Notes: generated by a model from the letters alone, not told the origin. 10,052 bases of DNA from an uncultured Oscillospiraceae bacterium (GCA_948616425.1 CAPGBJ010000042.1:1-10052); one strand, 5' to 3'. Shown: positions 1 through 7,234, counted from the first letter of the stretch. Made by a program: numbers and translations.

Positions 1-35
1 CTACACTCTTTCCCTACACGACGCTCTTCCGATCT
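1..35 (+). other. Illumina P5/TruSeq adapter remnant
   Basis: These bases match the last 35 bases of the Illumina P5 adapter, including the whole TruSeq read-1 primer site that ends in GCTCTTCCGATCT. The recombinase reading frame runs unbroken down to base 36 and stops making sense exactly where the adapter begins. This is untrimmed library sequence, not genome. The true genomic left edge of the window is base 36, and nothing can be concluded about what lies to the left. Confidence 0.98.
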
Positions 36-1559
36 AGTAAATTCGGACCTCTGCTTTTTCAGCCACTCCGCCAGCTCCCGCAGTCTGGCCTCCTGACCGG
101 CCCGCTGCTCCTCGTCCTGCTGGAGCGCGCCAAGCCGCCCTAGGATTGCCTGTTTCTCCTCCATGGTCGCCTTGAGCTGGGCGTTCAGTTCCTCGTTCTC
201 CATGTCCTCCAGGACCTTGTCCAGCAGCTCCGCCTGCTGGGAGGTCAGCGCATCCAGCCGGTTGCGCAGGGTCAGCGGGTCGATGCCGTCCGCACTGCCG
301 CCCTGCTGGACGATACTGGCGAGGTCCAGCAGTTCGTCCCCAAGGCCCTGCCCCGCCTGAACAAATTCGTTGATGCCCTCCAGGATGGCCTGATGCAGCT
401 TGTCCTCATCCATGCTGGGTGAGGCGTGGCAGTATTTCGTTCCGAACTCCAGCCGGGAGACACACCGCCAGACGATCCGCTTTTTGCCGTTTCTGGCCCA
501 GGTACATCGCTTGTACGGTGTACCGCACTCTCCGCACACCAGCAGCTCGGACAGGGCGTATTTGGCGGAGTATTTGCCCTGCTCGGTCTTACCTGTTTTC
601 TGCATCACCTTCCGCTTGCTGGCCCTGCGGGCCATCTCCTCCCGCACCTGATAAAACATTGCCTTGGAGACGATGGCGGGGTGGTTCCGTTCCACATATA
701 CCATGGGGCGGTCACCCTGGTTTTTCTTCACCGTCTTGCTGATGCAGTCGGTGGTGTAGGTCTTTTGCAGCAGGGCGTCGCCAATGTAACGCTCGTTGGT
801 CAGGATATTACGTATCACCTGATACGTCCAGCCCTGGATGCCGCTGGCGGTGGGTACGCCGTCCGCCTCCAGCTCCCTCTTGATCTGTGCCAAGCTGCAC
901 CCATCCAGATATCGGCGGTAGATGCGTTTCACCACCTCCGCTTCCTCCGGCACGATCTCCGGCTGACCGTTAGGCCCCCGCCGGTAGCCCAGCAACTTCG
1001 AATACTGGAAGGGGACGTTCCCCGCCTCCCGGCTCTTTTGGATGCCCCAGATTACGTTTTTGCTGATGGACTCGCTCTCCGCCTGGGCAAAGCCGCTGAA
1101 CAGCGTGAGCAGGAACTCGCTGGACTCGGTCAAAGTGTTGATATTTTCCTTTTCGAAGATCACACCGATGCCGTTGGCCCGGAGCATCCGCACCACCTCC
1201 AGGGAGTCCACCGTGTTCCGGGCGAAGCGGGAGAGGGACTTGGTCAGGATCAGGTCGATTTTGCCCCGCTTGCAGGCGGCAATCATCTTTTTAAACTCCA
1301 CACGCTTTTTCATGCTTGTGCCGGTGATGCCCTTATCGGCGTAAATGCCGGCCATCTCCCAATCAGGATTTTCGTCGATCTTCTGGGTGTAGTAGGCTTT
1401 CTGGGCAGTGTAGCTGGTGAGCTGCTCCTCGCTGTCGGTGGACACCCGGCAGTAGGCGGCCACCCGCTGTTTGCGGCCAGAGGCCCTTCCGGGGGCGGTG
1501 GCCTGTTTTGTGGCGGGGATGACGTGTATCCGCCGCTCCTGCTGTGCGGTTTGTTCCAT
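36..1559 (-). CDS. Large serine recombinase, third of the triplet (3' end cut off)
   Basis: Site-specific serine recombinase that would catalyse integration or excision of the element through a 5'-phosphoserine intermediate. The 508 codons visible read: resolvase domain at about residues 32-180 with the YCRVST motif (nucleophile Ser40, Arg38) and SLSRFARNT (Arg111, Arg114); a recombinase domain at about 190-310; a zinc ribbon with Cys342, Cys345, Cys366 and Cys377; and a Glu/Leu/Lys-rich coiled coil at about 430-505. The start is ATG at 1559, preceded by GGAAAGGAG. It lies 29 nt downstream of the short recombinase and is likely co-transcribed with it. The frame is intact to base 36, where adapter sequence replaces it, so an unknown number of C-terminal residues and the stop are missing. 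The truncation is technical, not evolutionary. Family assignment is firm; the element it moves is not known. Confidence 0.95.
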
Positions 1560-1588
1560 GATGGCTCCTTTCCCAATCGTCTTGCCAA

Positions 1589-2350
1589 TTACCTGAAGGT
1601 CACTGTCACCGCGTTCTCCGCGGTGATGGTGATATATCTGATTGCCTGATCGTAGTCTTTTTCCTTGAGCAGGCGAAGGATATCCGTTGAGGTCATCTGC
1701 GTTGGGAAGCAGGCGTACCGGGCAGAGATACCCTGCATGATCAGGGCAGTCACCTCCTCCGGGTGTTCCGGCTTCTCCAGACCCCGGTTGATGGCGTTGG
1801 TCAGGCGGACGGAGTCCTCGGAGGGAGCATAGCCCGGAGAGTCCGCTGGAGGCGTGTACTCCGCCGCTTGCCGCTCCACCTCCGACAGCAGGTCCGCATC
1901 GGGAATGGTGACGCTCATGCCGCACCCGTCACAGTGGAATCGAAGGGTATCTCTCCAGTAGTTGTTTGTGATCCGGCGCAGGCTGTGGCCGCAATGACCG
2001 CAGTGAAGCTTTGGGGTCAGGCACAATGCTGGATGATTTCCCCGCTTGCGGGTCCTTTTTTCTTTCATTGCCTGTGCCATGCGGAAGGTCTCATCAGCTA
2101 TAATCGCTGGGTAGTCGTGCGCTCCCATATAGCGTGGATTTTCAAGCGCCTGCCTGACTCGGTTTTTATCCCACTTGGGGCTTTCCGCACTGTAACAGTA
2201 GCCCTCCGTATTTAAGGCGTCCGCAATCTGATCCCGGCTTTTTCCCGCGAGGTAGAGGGAAAATATCCGTTTTACTCCCGCTGCTTCCTGGGATTGGGTA
2301 ACGATCATCCCGCTCTGTATCCGATAACCGTATGGCATTTTTCTGTTCAT
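1589..2350 (-). CDS. Short serine-recombinase-family protein without catalytic domain
   Basis: A 253-residue protein that begins directly inside the recombinase domain (MPYGYRI near the N-terminus) and continues to a zinc ribbon with Cys117, Cys120, Cys140 and Cys143. The N-terminal resolvase domain with the nucleophilic serine is absent, so it cannot cleave DNA by the usual mechanism. Its ATG overlaps the stop of the upstream recombinase by 4 nt (ATGA), so it was not created by a recent 5' truncation and is probably translated by coupling. Serine recombinase triplets with a short middle member are known from Firmicutes integrative elements. A role as DNA-binding partner or directionality factor is inference. 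The C-terminal about 90 residues carry no motif I recognise. Confidence 0.88.
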   Translation of the reverse strand: MNRKMPYGYRIQSGMIVTQSQEAAGVKRIFSLYLAGKSRDQIADALNTEGYCYSAESPKWDKNRVRQALENPRYMGAHDYPAIIADETFRMAQAMKEKRTRKRGNHPALCLTPKLHCGHCGHSLRRITNNYWRDTLRFHCDGCGMSVTIPDADLLSEVERQAAEYTPPADSPGYAPSEDSVRLTNAINRGLEKPEHPEEVTALIMQGISARYACFPTQMTSTDILRLLKEKDYDQAIRYITITAENAVTVTFR

Positions 2351-3912
2351 CTCGTTTCCCTCCAGAGCGGTTCAGCCACATCAAAACCGCCTCTCAGGCG
2401 GAACCGCAGAACATGGTCAATGTCCACTGCAATTTTCTCTACCATCTCGTTGAACAATTCCTCATCGAACTCATCCATCTGTTCCGGCCCTTGATGAAGT
2501 GTTTCCACAGTCTGACGCAGGGCATCCGCCATTTCGCTGATGTCATCATTCCTCAGCAGTCTCCGCCGTTTGGCCCGGAGCTGGGTCAGCTGTGCGTCCA
2601 GGGCGGCCAGCTTGGCGGCACAGGCGTCCGCGTCCAGCAGACCGCTGGCGCGGAGTTTACTGATCTTATAATTCTGCTCGGTAGCCTGGGCGATGGCCCG
2701 ATTGACCTCCAGCATGGCTGGATTCTCCCGCTGCACAGCGGATTCCAGAGCCTCCATCTGGTCAAGAGCGGGCCGCAGGATGATGCCCTCATGGAGCCGC
2801 AGCTTGTTGTACATCCGAATAAAGGCCGTGTAGATATCTCTCTCCCGGACAGACAGGTTTGGGCAGGCGCCCTTCCCATTCCTATTGCCGTCTTTGTGGC
2901 CTGAACAGACCCAATTATTTGCCCCGTGCCGGTCAACAGTGCGGTAAAATGTTGCGCCGCACTTTCCGCAGATCATTTTCCTCGTCAATGGGAATTTGGA
3001 CGGCGCAGAAGCGGGCGCTTTTTTCTTCTTTCGGAGGGCCTGCACTTTGTCGAATATTTCCTGGCTGATGATAGCAGGATGACTGTTTTCTATATAGAAC
3101 TGATCCACTTCGCCCCGGTTTTTCACGCTGATGTATGGAAATCCGGTTGTAAAAGTTTTCTGACAGAGGGTATTGCCCGTATATTTTTCGTTTCGCAGCC
3201 AGCAGGCGACAGCATACGGTATCCATGCTGCCTCTCCATGTTTCTTGGGAACACCTCTGCGGTTCATTTCTTCCGCGATTGTGACGATGCCCTGTCCGTT
3301 CAGATAGGATTCAAACACCCAGCGGATCACTTCCGCCTCCTCCGGCACGATCTCCAGCCGTCCGCCTCCCGCGTTCCGGTATCCATACGGTGGGCTGCTT
3401 GCTATGAATTCACCCTGTTCCATTCTCCGGCGATACCCCATGCGGATATTCTGCGAGATGGACATGGACTCCTGCTGGGCCAGAGAACCGGAAACGCTCA
3501 CCATCAATTCTGTGGTGAGCGTTCCGGTGTCGATATTCTCTTTTTCAAACTGAACGGTCACGCCCAGCCGCATCAGCTCCCGCAGAGCGGCAAGGCAGTC
3601 CTTGGTGTTCCGGGAGAAGCGGGAGATGGACTTCACCAGCACCCGGTCGATCTTGCCCTTCCGGCAGTCGGCCAGAAGACGGTTGAAGTCCTCCCGCTTG
3701 TCCGTTTTCGTGCCGCTGGCCGCCTCATCGGCGTAAATGTCTACCAGCTCCCATCCCTCATGCTGGCTGATCAGTTCGGTGTAGCTGCGGATCTGGGAGG
3801 CGTAGGACGACTCCTGTTCCTCCAGCGCGGTGCTGACACGGCAGTACGCCGCCACCCGAAGAACATCGGGCCTGCCCTCGCTGGGCGGGATGATGGTGAT
3901 GTTTTTGCTCAT
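2347..3912 (-). CDS. Large serine recombinase, first of the triplet
   Basis: Complete 521-residue serine recombinase. The resolvase domain covers about residues 18-165 with YCRVST (nucleophile Ser27, Arg25) and SISRFSRNT (Arg98, Arg101). The recombinase domain follows at about 175-295 (PPYGYRN, then EIVPEEAEV), then a zinc ribbon with Cys315, Cys318, Cys336 and Cys350, and a helical coiled-coil region from about 370 to 470. The start is ATG at 3912, preceded by GGAAAGGAGG about 9 nt upstream. Its stop overlaps the start of the short recombinase by 4 nt. It shares the overall plan of the third recombinase and is clearly a diverged paralogue rather than a recent duplicate. It is expected to act on attachment sites of the element, possibly together with the other two proteins. 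Confidence 0.95.
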   Translation of the reverse strand: MSKNITIIPPSEGRPDVLRVAAYCRVSTALEEQESSYASQIRSYTELISQHEGWELVDIYADEAASGTKTDKREDFNRLLADCRKGKIDRVLVKSISRFSRNTKDCLAALRELMRLGVTVQFEKENIDTGTLTTELMVSVSGSLAQQESMSISQNIRMGYRRRMEQGEFIASSPPYGYRNAGGGRLEIVPEEAEVIRWVFESYLNGQGIVTIAEEMNRRGVPKKHGEAAWIPYAVACWLRNEKYTGNTLCQKTFTTGFPYISVKNRGEVDQFYIENSHPAIISQEIFDKVQALRKKKKAPASAPSKFPLTRKMICGKCGATFYRTVDRHGANNWVCSGHKDGNRNGKGACPNLSVRERDIYTAFIRMYNKLRLHEGIILRPALDQMEALESAVQRENPAMLEVNRAIAQATEQNYKISKLRASGLLDADACAAKLAALDAQLTQLRAKRRRLLRNDDISEMADALRQTVETLHQGPEQMDEFDEELFNEMVEKIAVDIDHVLRFRLRGGFDVAEPLWRETR

Positions 3913-3963
3913 CTGGCGCGGCCTCCTTTCCTCTGGGTACCGACAACACTACCACACCTTGGC

Positions 3964-3985
3964 GGGAATAGCTATCACTATTCCC
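3964..3985 (-). repeat. Perfect 8-bp inverted repeat between small ORF and recombinase
   Basis: GGGAATAG and CTATTCCC form a perfect dyad with a 6-nt spacer. The right arm overlaps the last codons and the stop of the 49-residue gene. No T-run follows on the minus strand, so it is not a standard terminator. It lies 51 nt upstream of the first recombinase and could be an RNA processing or attenuation hairpin, or a protein binding site. Confidence 0.6.
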
Positions 3986-4127
3986 AAACAGTCTGGGGGC
4001 GGTATTTATCCCGCGCCAGCCGTTTGGCGGCGTACAGTTCCTCCAGGGTCAACAGGCCAGCGGAGGCGGCCCTTTCCAGCAAGCGGGTCAGCAAAATATA
4101 CCGCAGTTCATTTTTTGTGTCGATCAT
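3978..4127 (-). CDS. Small conserved-looking protein coupled to helicase
   Basis: A 49-residue reading frame, MIDTKNELRY...RPQTVWE. Its ATG overlaps the TGA stop of the upstream helicase by 4 nt (ATGA), the same arrangement as between the first two recombinases, which strongly argues that it is translated. The protein is mostly helical in appearance and charged, with LLTLEELYAAKRLARDKY resembling the short C-terminal helical modules found in many small element-borne proteins. There is no signal peptide or membrane segment. I cannot assign a function. Its position suggests that it works with the helicase or the recombinases. Confidence 0.72.
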   Translation of the reverse strand: MIDTKNELRYILLTRLLERAASAGLLTLEELYAAKRLARDKYRPQTVWE

Positions 4128-6052
4128 GCGGATGCCTCCCGGAAATAGTCCGGCCCTTTCACCGACTGGATAAATTTCGCCACGTCCTTCAGGCTGCCGG
4201 TGACAGGCATTTCCGGCAGAGCGGCCAGCACATCCTTGCTGTAGCGCTTGCCCTTGGCGGCCCGCTCATCCAGGATGGCCACCACGCAGGTATCTGTCTC
4301 GGTGCGGATGGCTCTGCCAAAGCCCTGCTTCAGCTTGATCTGCATCTCCGGTACCACCACCGCCCGGATGAACAACCGGAGGGTGGGATGGTTCTCCCGC
4401 TCTTTTTCCTTCAAAGCGTCTGGCACGGCAAAGGGCAGGCGGGGGATGATCAGCAGGGACACACAGTCGCCGGGGAAGTCAAAGCCCTCCCAGGCGGCCC
4501 CCGCCGCCAGCAGCATACTGCCTGGGCTGGCCTTGAACTGCTCCGTGGTATGGATTGCGCTGCGGCCCATGGTGAACAGCGGATAGCGCAGACCGTGGCC
4601 CGGCAGACGTTCTTTCACCGCCGACATGGCGGCATAAGACGTGAACAGCGCCAGGGCGTGGCCCTGGGCCGCGTCCAGCAGGGCGGCGATCTCCTTTGCC
4701 AGCTCGTCATAATAGGCTGCGGCCTTTTGCTTGGGTGGAACCTGCGGTAAGTATAGCAGACAATTCTTCTGGTAGTCGAAGGGTGAAAGTGCGACCGACT
4801 CTGTGACACGGCTGTCGGTGAGCAGGCCCGTTTCTTCTTTGAAGCGACGAAAGTCCTCGCCCACAGCCAGGGTGGCAGAGGTGAGGATGGCGGGCCGCTC
4901 CTGCCGCCAGAGCGTCTGGCGGAGCTGGGCGGTCAGATCGGAAATGGTGGCACACAGCATGGTGCCGCCGTGAGTATCTTCCTCCGTGTAGAAAACCATA
5001 TCCGGGTGGCCCTGGTGGAATAGGGACACCGTAGAGGACACGCTGTTCAGCCGCCTGCGGGTGGCAGGCGTGAGCAGGCCGTGGAGCTGCCGGGCGATCA
5101 CCGTCAGGCTCCGCTCCGGTGCGGCCAGCGATGTTTTGTAGTGGACGAAGGGCCTGTCCTCCGGCGGGCGGTCCAGCTTCCGCAGCAGGCCCTTGGCGCT
5201 GTCGTTCAGGACTTCTGCAGCCAGCAGGAAGCGTTCCCCTCGCAGACTGTGGGTGAGCGCACGGATGTCCTCCGCAGCCAGGGTCACCCCGAACATCTGG
5301 CGGGCTGTCTCCGGCAGCTTGTGGGCCTCGTCCACGATGAGGGCGCAGGTGTCCGGCAGGATGGGCTTTCGCCCGCTGCCCCGGTGGATGGCGTCCGCCA
5401 GCAGCAGGTTGTGGTTGCAGATCTGGAAAAGATACCGCCCGGAATCGCACTTCTCCAAAAAGAAACGATACCGGCAGGTCTCCTGCGAACAGTTGCAGAT
5501 CTGGGGGACGCAGACACGTTCCCGGTCATAGTGGCTGAGATGGGCGATCTCGTCCATGTCCAGCTCATTCCGCAGCGCAAGCAGGGCATTCCCGGCCCTC
5601 CAGTTTTTCTTTCGGAGATCCAACTGGCCCAGCCGCCGTTCCAGACGGTCATCGCAGACATAGTGGGACTTTCCCTTGCGGATCACCGCCTGGAGGGGCT
5701 GGACGATCATGCCGTCCTCTGTCAGCACATTGGACAGCAGGGGAAGGTATTCGTCCCGCGCCGCGGTCTGGAGGGCGATGCTGGAGGTGGAGACCAGGAT
5801 GGGCTTCGGCCCCAGCCCGCAGGCGGCCCGGAAACGGCTGTACACCGTTCCGGCCACCAGATAGGCGTAGGTCTTGCCGATCCCCGTCCCAGCATCGCAC
5901 AGGGCGATGCCGCCCTCCAGCATGGCGTTGAGCATTTGGTGGCAAAGGGCCACCTGGGCGGGACGCTCCGCCATGTTCCGGGTGGGGAGAAGGTCTTTGA
6001 ATATGTGGTCGATCTCGTTATGGGCGTTTTGCCTGTTATTGTCGTAATTCAT
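4124..6052 (-). CDS. DinG/XPD-type ATP-dependent DNA helicase (DEAH box)
   Basis: A 642-residue superfamily 2 helicase of the DinG/XPD/Rad3 group, expected to unwind DNA in the 5'-3' direction using ATP. Visible motifs are Walker A AGTGIGKT at residues 54-61, DEAH at 241-244, a SAT-type motif (ILTSATLAV), and motif VI QGFGRAIR at 576-583. Cysteines at 133, 181, 186, 188, 193 and 202 lie between motifs I and II, where the family carries its 4Fe-4S cluster, so a cluster is likely. The start is ATG at 6052 with AAGGGGAA about 10 nt upstream. It lacks the N-terminal exonuclease domain of some Firmicutes DinG proteins. It overlaps the small gene downstream and heads the recombinase cluster. A role in element replication or transfer is inferred from context only. 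Confidence 0.93.
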   Translation of the reverse strand: MNYDNNRQNAHNEIDHIFKDLLPTRNMAERPAQVALCHQMLNAMLEGGIALCDAGTGIGKTYAYLVAGTVYSRFRAACGLGPKPILVSTSSIALQTAARDEYLPLLSNVLTEDGMIVQPLQAVIRKGKSHYVCDDRLERRLGQLDLRKKNWRAGNALLALRNELDMDEIAHLSHYDRERVCVPQICNCSQETCRYRFFLEKCDSGRYLFQICNHNLLLADAIHRGSGRKPILPDTCALIVDEAHKLPETARQMFGVTLAAEDIRALTHSLRGERFLLAAEVLNDSAKGLLRKLDRPPEDRPFVHYKTSLAAPERSLTVIARQLHGLLTPATRRRLNSVSSTVSLFHQGHPDMVFYTEEDTHGGTMLCATISDLTAQLRQTLWRQERPAILTSATLAVGEDFRRFKEETGLLTDSRVTESVALSPFDYQKNCLLYLPQVPPKQKAAAYYDELAKEIAALLDAAQGHALALFTSYAAMSAVKERLPGHGLRYPLFTMGRSAIHTTEQFKASPGSMLLAAGAAWEGFDFPGDCVSLLIIPRLPFAVPDALKEKERENHPTLRLFIRAVVVPEMQIKLKQGFGRAIRTETDTCVVAILDERAAKGKRYSKDVLAALPEMPVTGSLKDVAKFIQSVKGPDYFREASA

Positions 6053-6207
6053 CCGTAAAATTCCCCTTAGTGGTTCATTTTTTCGTAGGTACTCATCGTA
6101 TTCTCAGCTCGACCCCCGATGAGGTATAGGGAACAGTAACGGATAAGGCTTGGCGGACCTTCACGGACACATTCCAGGGGTCTCTACTGCTTTCAACCCA
6201 TTGGGAT

Positions 6208-6237
6208 GACGGGCAGCCTTGCCTTGGCTGCCCCGTA
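6208..6237 (-). repeat. Hairpin 1 of structured region
   Basis: GGGCAGCC (6211-6218) and GGCTGCCC (6226-6233) form a perfect 8-bp stem with a 7-nt loop. Allowing one bulged base, flanking ACG and CGT pairs extend it to about 11 bp. No T-run follows on either strand, so it is not a simple terminator. Confidence 0.7.
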
Positions 6238-6252
6238 CAGGCTTTATCGCGG

Positions 6253-6279
6253 CCCGGAGGAAGCAACGCTCCCTCCGGG
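6253..6279 (-). repeat. Hairpin 2 of structured region, 12 bp with triloop
   Basis: As minus-strand RNA, CCCGGAGGGAGC pairs with GCUUCCUCCGGG over 12 bp around a GUU loop. The only non-Watson-Crick pair is a G-U wobble, which would be an A-C mismatch on the plus strand, pointing to function in minus-strand RNA. Confidence 0.7.
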
Positions 6280-6349
6280 TCATGGCGCGCACTGTGCGTC
6301 TGTCCGTGTGGTGATCCGTACTGCTGGTATGAAATTGTCAAGGTGCAGG

Positions 6350-6359
6350 GGCTTTCGCC
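6350..6359 (-). repeat. Hairpin 3: GNRA-type tetraloop
   Basis: On the minus strand GGCGAAAGCC forms a 3-bp stem closed by a GAAA tetraloop. Flanking CAAGG and CCUUG at 6340-6344 and 6357-6361 offer an alternative outer pairing. It is short and only suggestive. Confidence 0.4.
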
Positions 6360-6442
6360 TTGGTTATATTGTAAAGGGCGCGGCTTCCGCTGAATAGAGA
6401 ACGATAGACACACTCCCGTGACCATTGGACACACCCGCCGTC

Positions 6443-6751
6443 TTAAAGGTTGGCCTGGAGTGTTGTCAGTCGGTCGATCAATTCGGCAATTTCCTTTTTT
6501 AACTGCACCATGCTTTTATGCTCCAGTGCATTGTCTCGTTCCGTGCCAAGAATGAGCGAGTCCATGGAGATATGGAAAAACTCGGAAAGCTGTATGAACA
6601 AATCTACTGAACAGCCTTTTGCCCCGGACTCGATCCGGCTCAAATAGCTTCGATCCATATTCAGTGCCTTGGCCATCTGGCCCTGGGTGTACCCATGTTG
6701 GATACGAAGGCTCTGGATATATGCGCCGCTACGTTTTGTGTCATAATTCAT
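6443..6751 (-). CDS. XRE-family helix-turn-helix regulator
   Basis: A 102-residue DNA-binding protein starting MNYDTKRSGAYIQ. The helix-turn-helix covers about residues 8-62, with the classic sequence GYTQGQMAKALNMDRSYLSRIESG. The C-terminal part, about residues 75-102, is a leucine-rich helix suited to dimerisation. An upstream TTG at 6766 in frame would add five residues, but the GGAG at 6761-6764 sits correctly for the ATG at 6751, so that start is preferred. It lies upstream of the helicase operon on the same strand with no obvious terminator between them, so it may control its own transcript and the mobility genes. The inverted repeat at 6761-6802 is a possible operator. Confidence 0.9.
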   Translation of the reverse strand: MNYDTKRSGAYIQSLRIQHGYTQGQMAKALNMDRSYLSRIESGAKGCSVDLFIQLSEFFHISMDSLILGTERDNALEHKSMVQLKKEIAELIDRLTTLQANL

Positions 6752-6760
6752 TTGTATGTA

Positions 6761-6802
6761 CTCCAATCTTAAAATTCGGGGCTGTGCGGTTTGAGATTGG
6801 AG
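6761..6802 (-). promoter_or_regulatory. Inverted repeat covering the XRE ribosome binding site
   Basis: CTCCAATCT (6761-6769) and AGATTGGAG (6794-6802) are perfect 9-bp arms 24 bases apart. In minus-strand RNA the downstream arm AGAUUGGAG contains the ribosome binding site of the XRE gene, so the hairpin would hide it. As DNA it could be the regulator's own operator. Which applies cannot be told from the sequence. Confidence 0.5.
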
Positions 6803-7156
6803 GTCATGGGTATTCCGCTACGTAGGGCAGCCATTGGCATCTGTGTACCAGAAAATTCGGCCAAAAACGACAAAACAGAGCGCCAGACAGTCTTAGAGAC
6901 CGTCCGGCGCTCTGCATTTCTATACATATGCTATCAAAGCACAGATTTAATACCATACTTTGATGCCGATTTATGGATAGAAAGATGCCACAAGGAAAAC
7001 GCAATTTTTTTGAGAACTTGTCCCTCAAAATCAAGAAACCGCCCATAGCACTCCTTTTCGGCATTTCATAGGCGGGCAGCACAAATAGGCCCTGCCGTGA
7101 AAGCCGTTTTTTTAATGCTTCCAGCAGAACCTCTTATTTTCTGAAATAGATATTAA
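6803..7156. other. A+T-rich intergenic region without a supported gene
   Basis: No reading frame here has both a ribosome binding site and protein-like composition. The stretch carries the strong hairpin at 6877-6913, a 7-bp dyad ATCAAAG/CTTTGAT at 6933-6964 and a 7-bp dyad TTTTGAG/CTCAAAA at 7008-7030, followed by A+T-rich sequence with a T7 run near 7110. A 9-base direct repeat AAAATTCGG occurs at 6771-6779 and 6852-6860. The region may be a remnant, an unannotated small RNA, or the junction between two elements. Confidence 0.45.
6860..6914 (-). terminator. Rho-independent terminator candidate
   Basis: A 17-bp stem (6877-6893 with 6897-6913) closes a 3-nt loop. C6876/G6914 adds one more pair. 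The two A-C mismatches on the plus strand become G-U wobbles in minus-strand RNA, and on that strand the stem is followed by GTTTTGTCGTTTTT. The orientation is therefore minus. No convincing minus-strand gene precedes it within 300 bases, which is odd. Confidence 0.6.
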
Positions 7157-7182
7157 AGTATGTATTTTCTACATACTATAAG
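7154..7182 (+). promoter_or_regulatory. Promoter with palindromic operator for the plus-strand XRE gene
   Basis: AGTATGTA (7157-7164) and TACATACT (7170-7177) form a perfect 8-bp dyad with a 5-bp spacer. TATAAG at 7177-7182 resembles a -10 box, with only a weak -35 about 17-18 bases upstream, so the dyad fills the spacer where a repressor would block polymerase. ATGTATTT recurs at 7186-7193. Autorepression by the XRE protein is the likely meaning, by inference. Confidence 0.45.
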
Positions 7183-7234
7183 GGAATGTATTTCCGCTTT
7201 CCGGCACGATAGAATATATTTGAGGTGAGTTACT

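Larger units (their letters stand above)
6053..6442 (-). other. Non-coding structured region between XRE gene and helicase
   Basis: This 390-base gap has no convincing gene. Reading frames on both strands exist (6093-6434 minus, 6206-6397 plus) but have no good ribosome binding site and an unnatural, low-complexity amino-acid composition. The region contains three hairpins, listed separately, all of which fold as well or better as minus-strand RNA, and its last bases supply the helicase ribosome binding site. It could be a long structured leader, a small RNA, or an origin of transfer. The sequence alone does not decide between these. Confidence 0.5.

Noticed and set aside
426..1649. Long plus-strand open frame (407 codons)
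   Set aside because: It is antisense to the third recombinase and to the end of the short one, has no ribosome binding site and no recognisable protein features; a product of high G+C codon use.
2926..4173. Long plus-strand open frame (415 codons)
   Set aside because: Antisense to the first recombinase, the small gene and the helicase end; composition is not protein-like.
5081..6058. Plus-strand open frame (325 codons)
   Set aside because: Antisense to the helicase, whose motifs are unambiguous on the minus strand.
6293..6310. GTGCGTC resembling a group II intron 5' end
   Set aside because: No domain V hairpin or reverse transcriptase nearby; a short chance match.
6093..6434. Minus-strand open frame (113 codons) and overlapping plus-strand frame 6206-6397
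   Set aside because: Neither has a good ribosome binding site, and both run through strong hairpins with unnatural composition; kept as a non-coding structured region.
6052..6443. Shared MNYD start of the XRE protein and the helicase
   Set aside because: Four residues in common at the start codon with different following sequence; not enough to claim duplication of the leader.
6804..7082. Minus-strand open frame (92 codons) and plus-strand frame 6791-7048
   Set aside because: Both cross the terminator-like hairpin, lack ribosome binding sites and show no protein family features.
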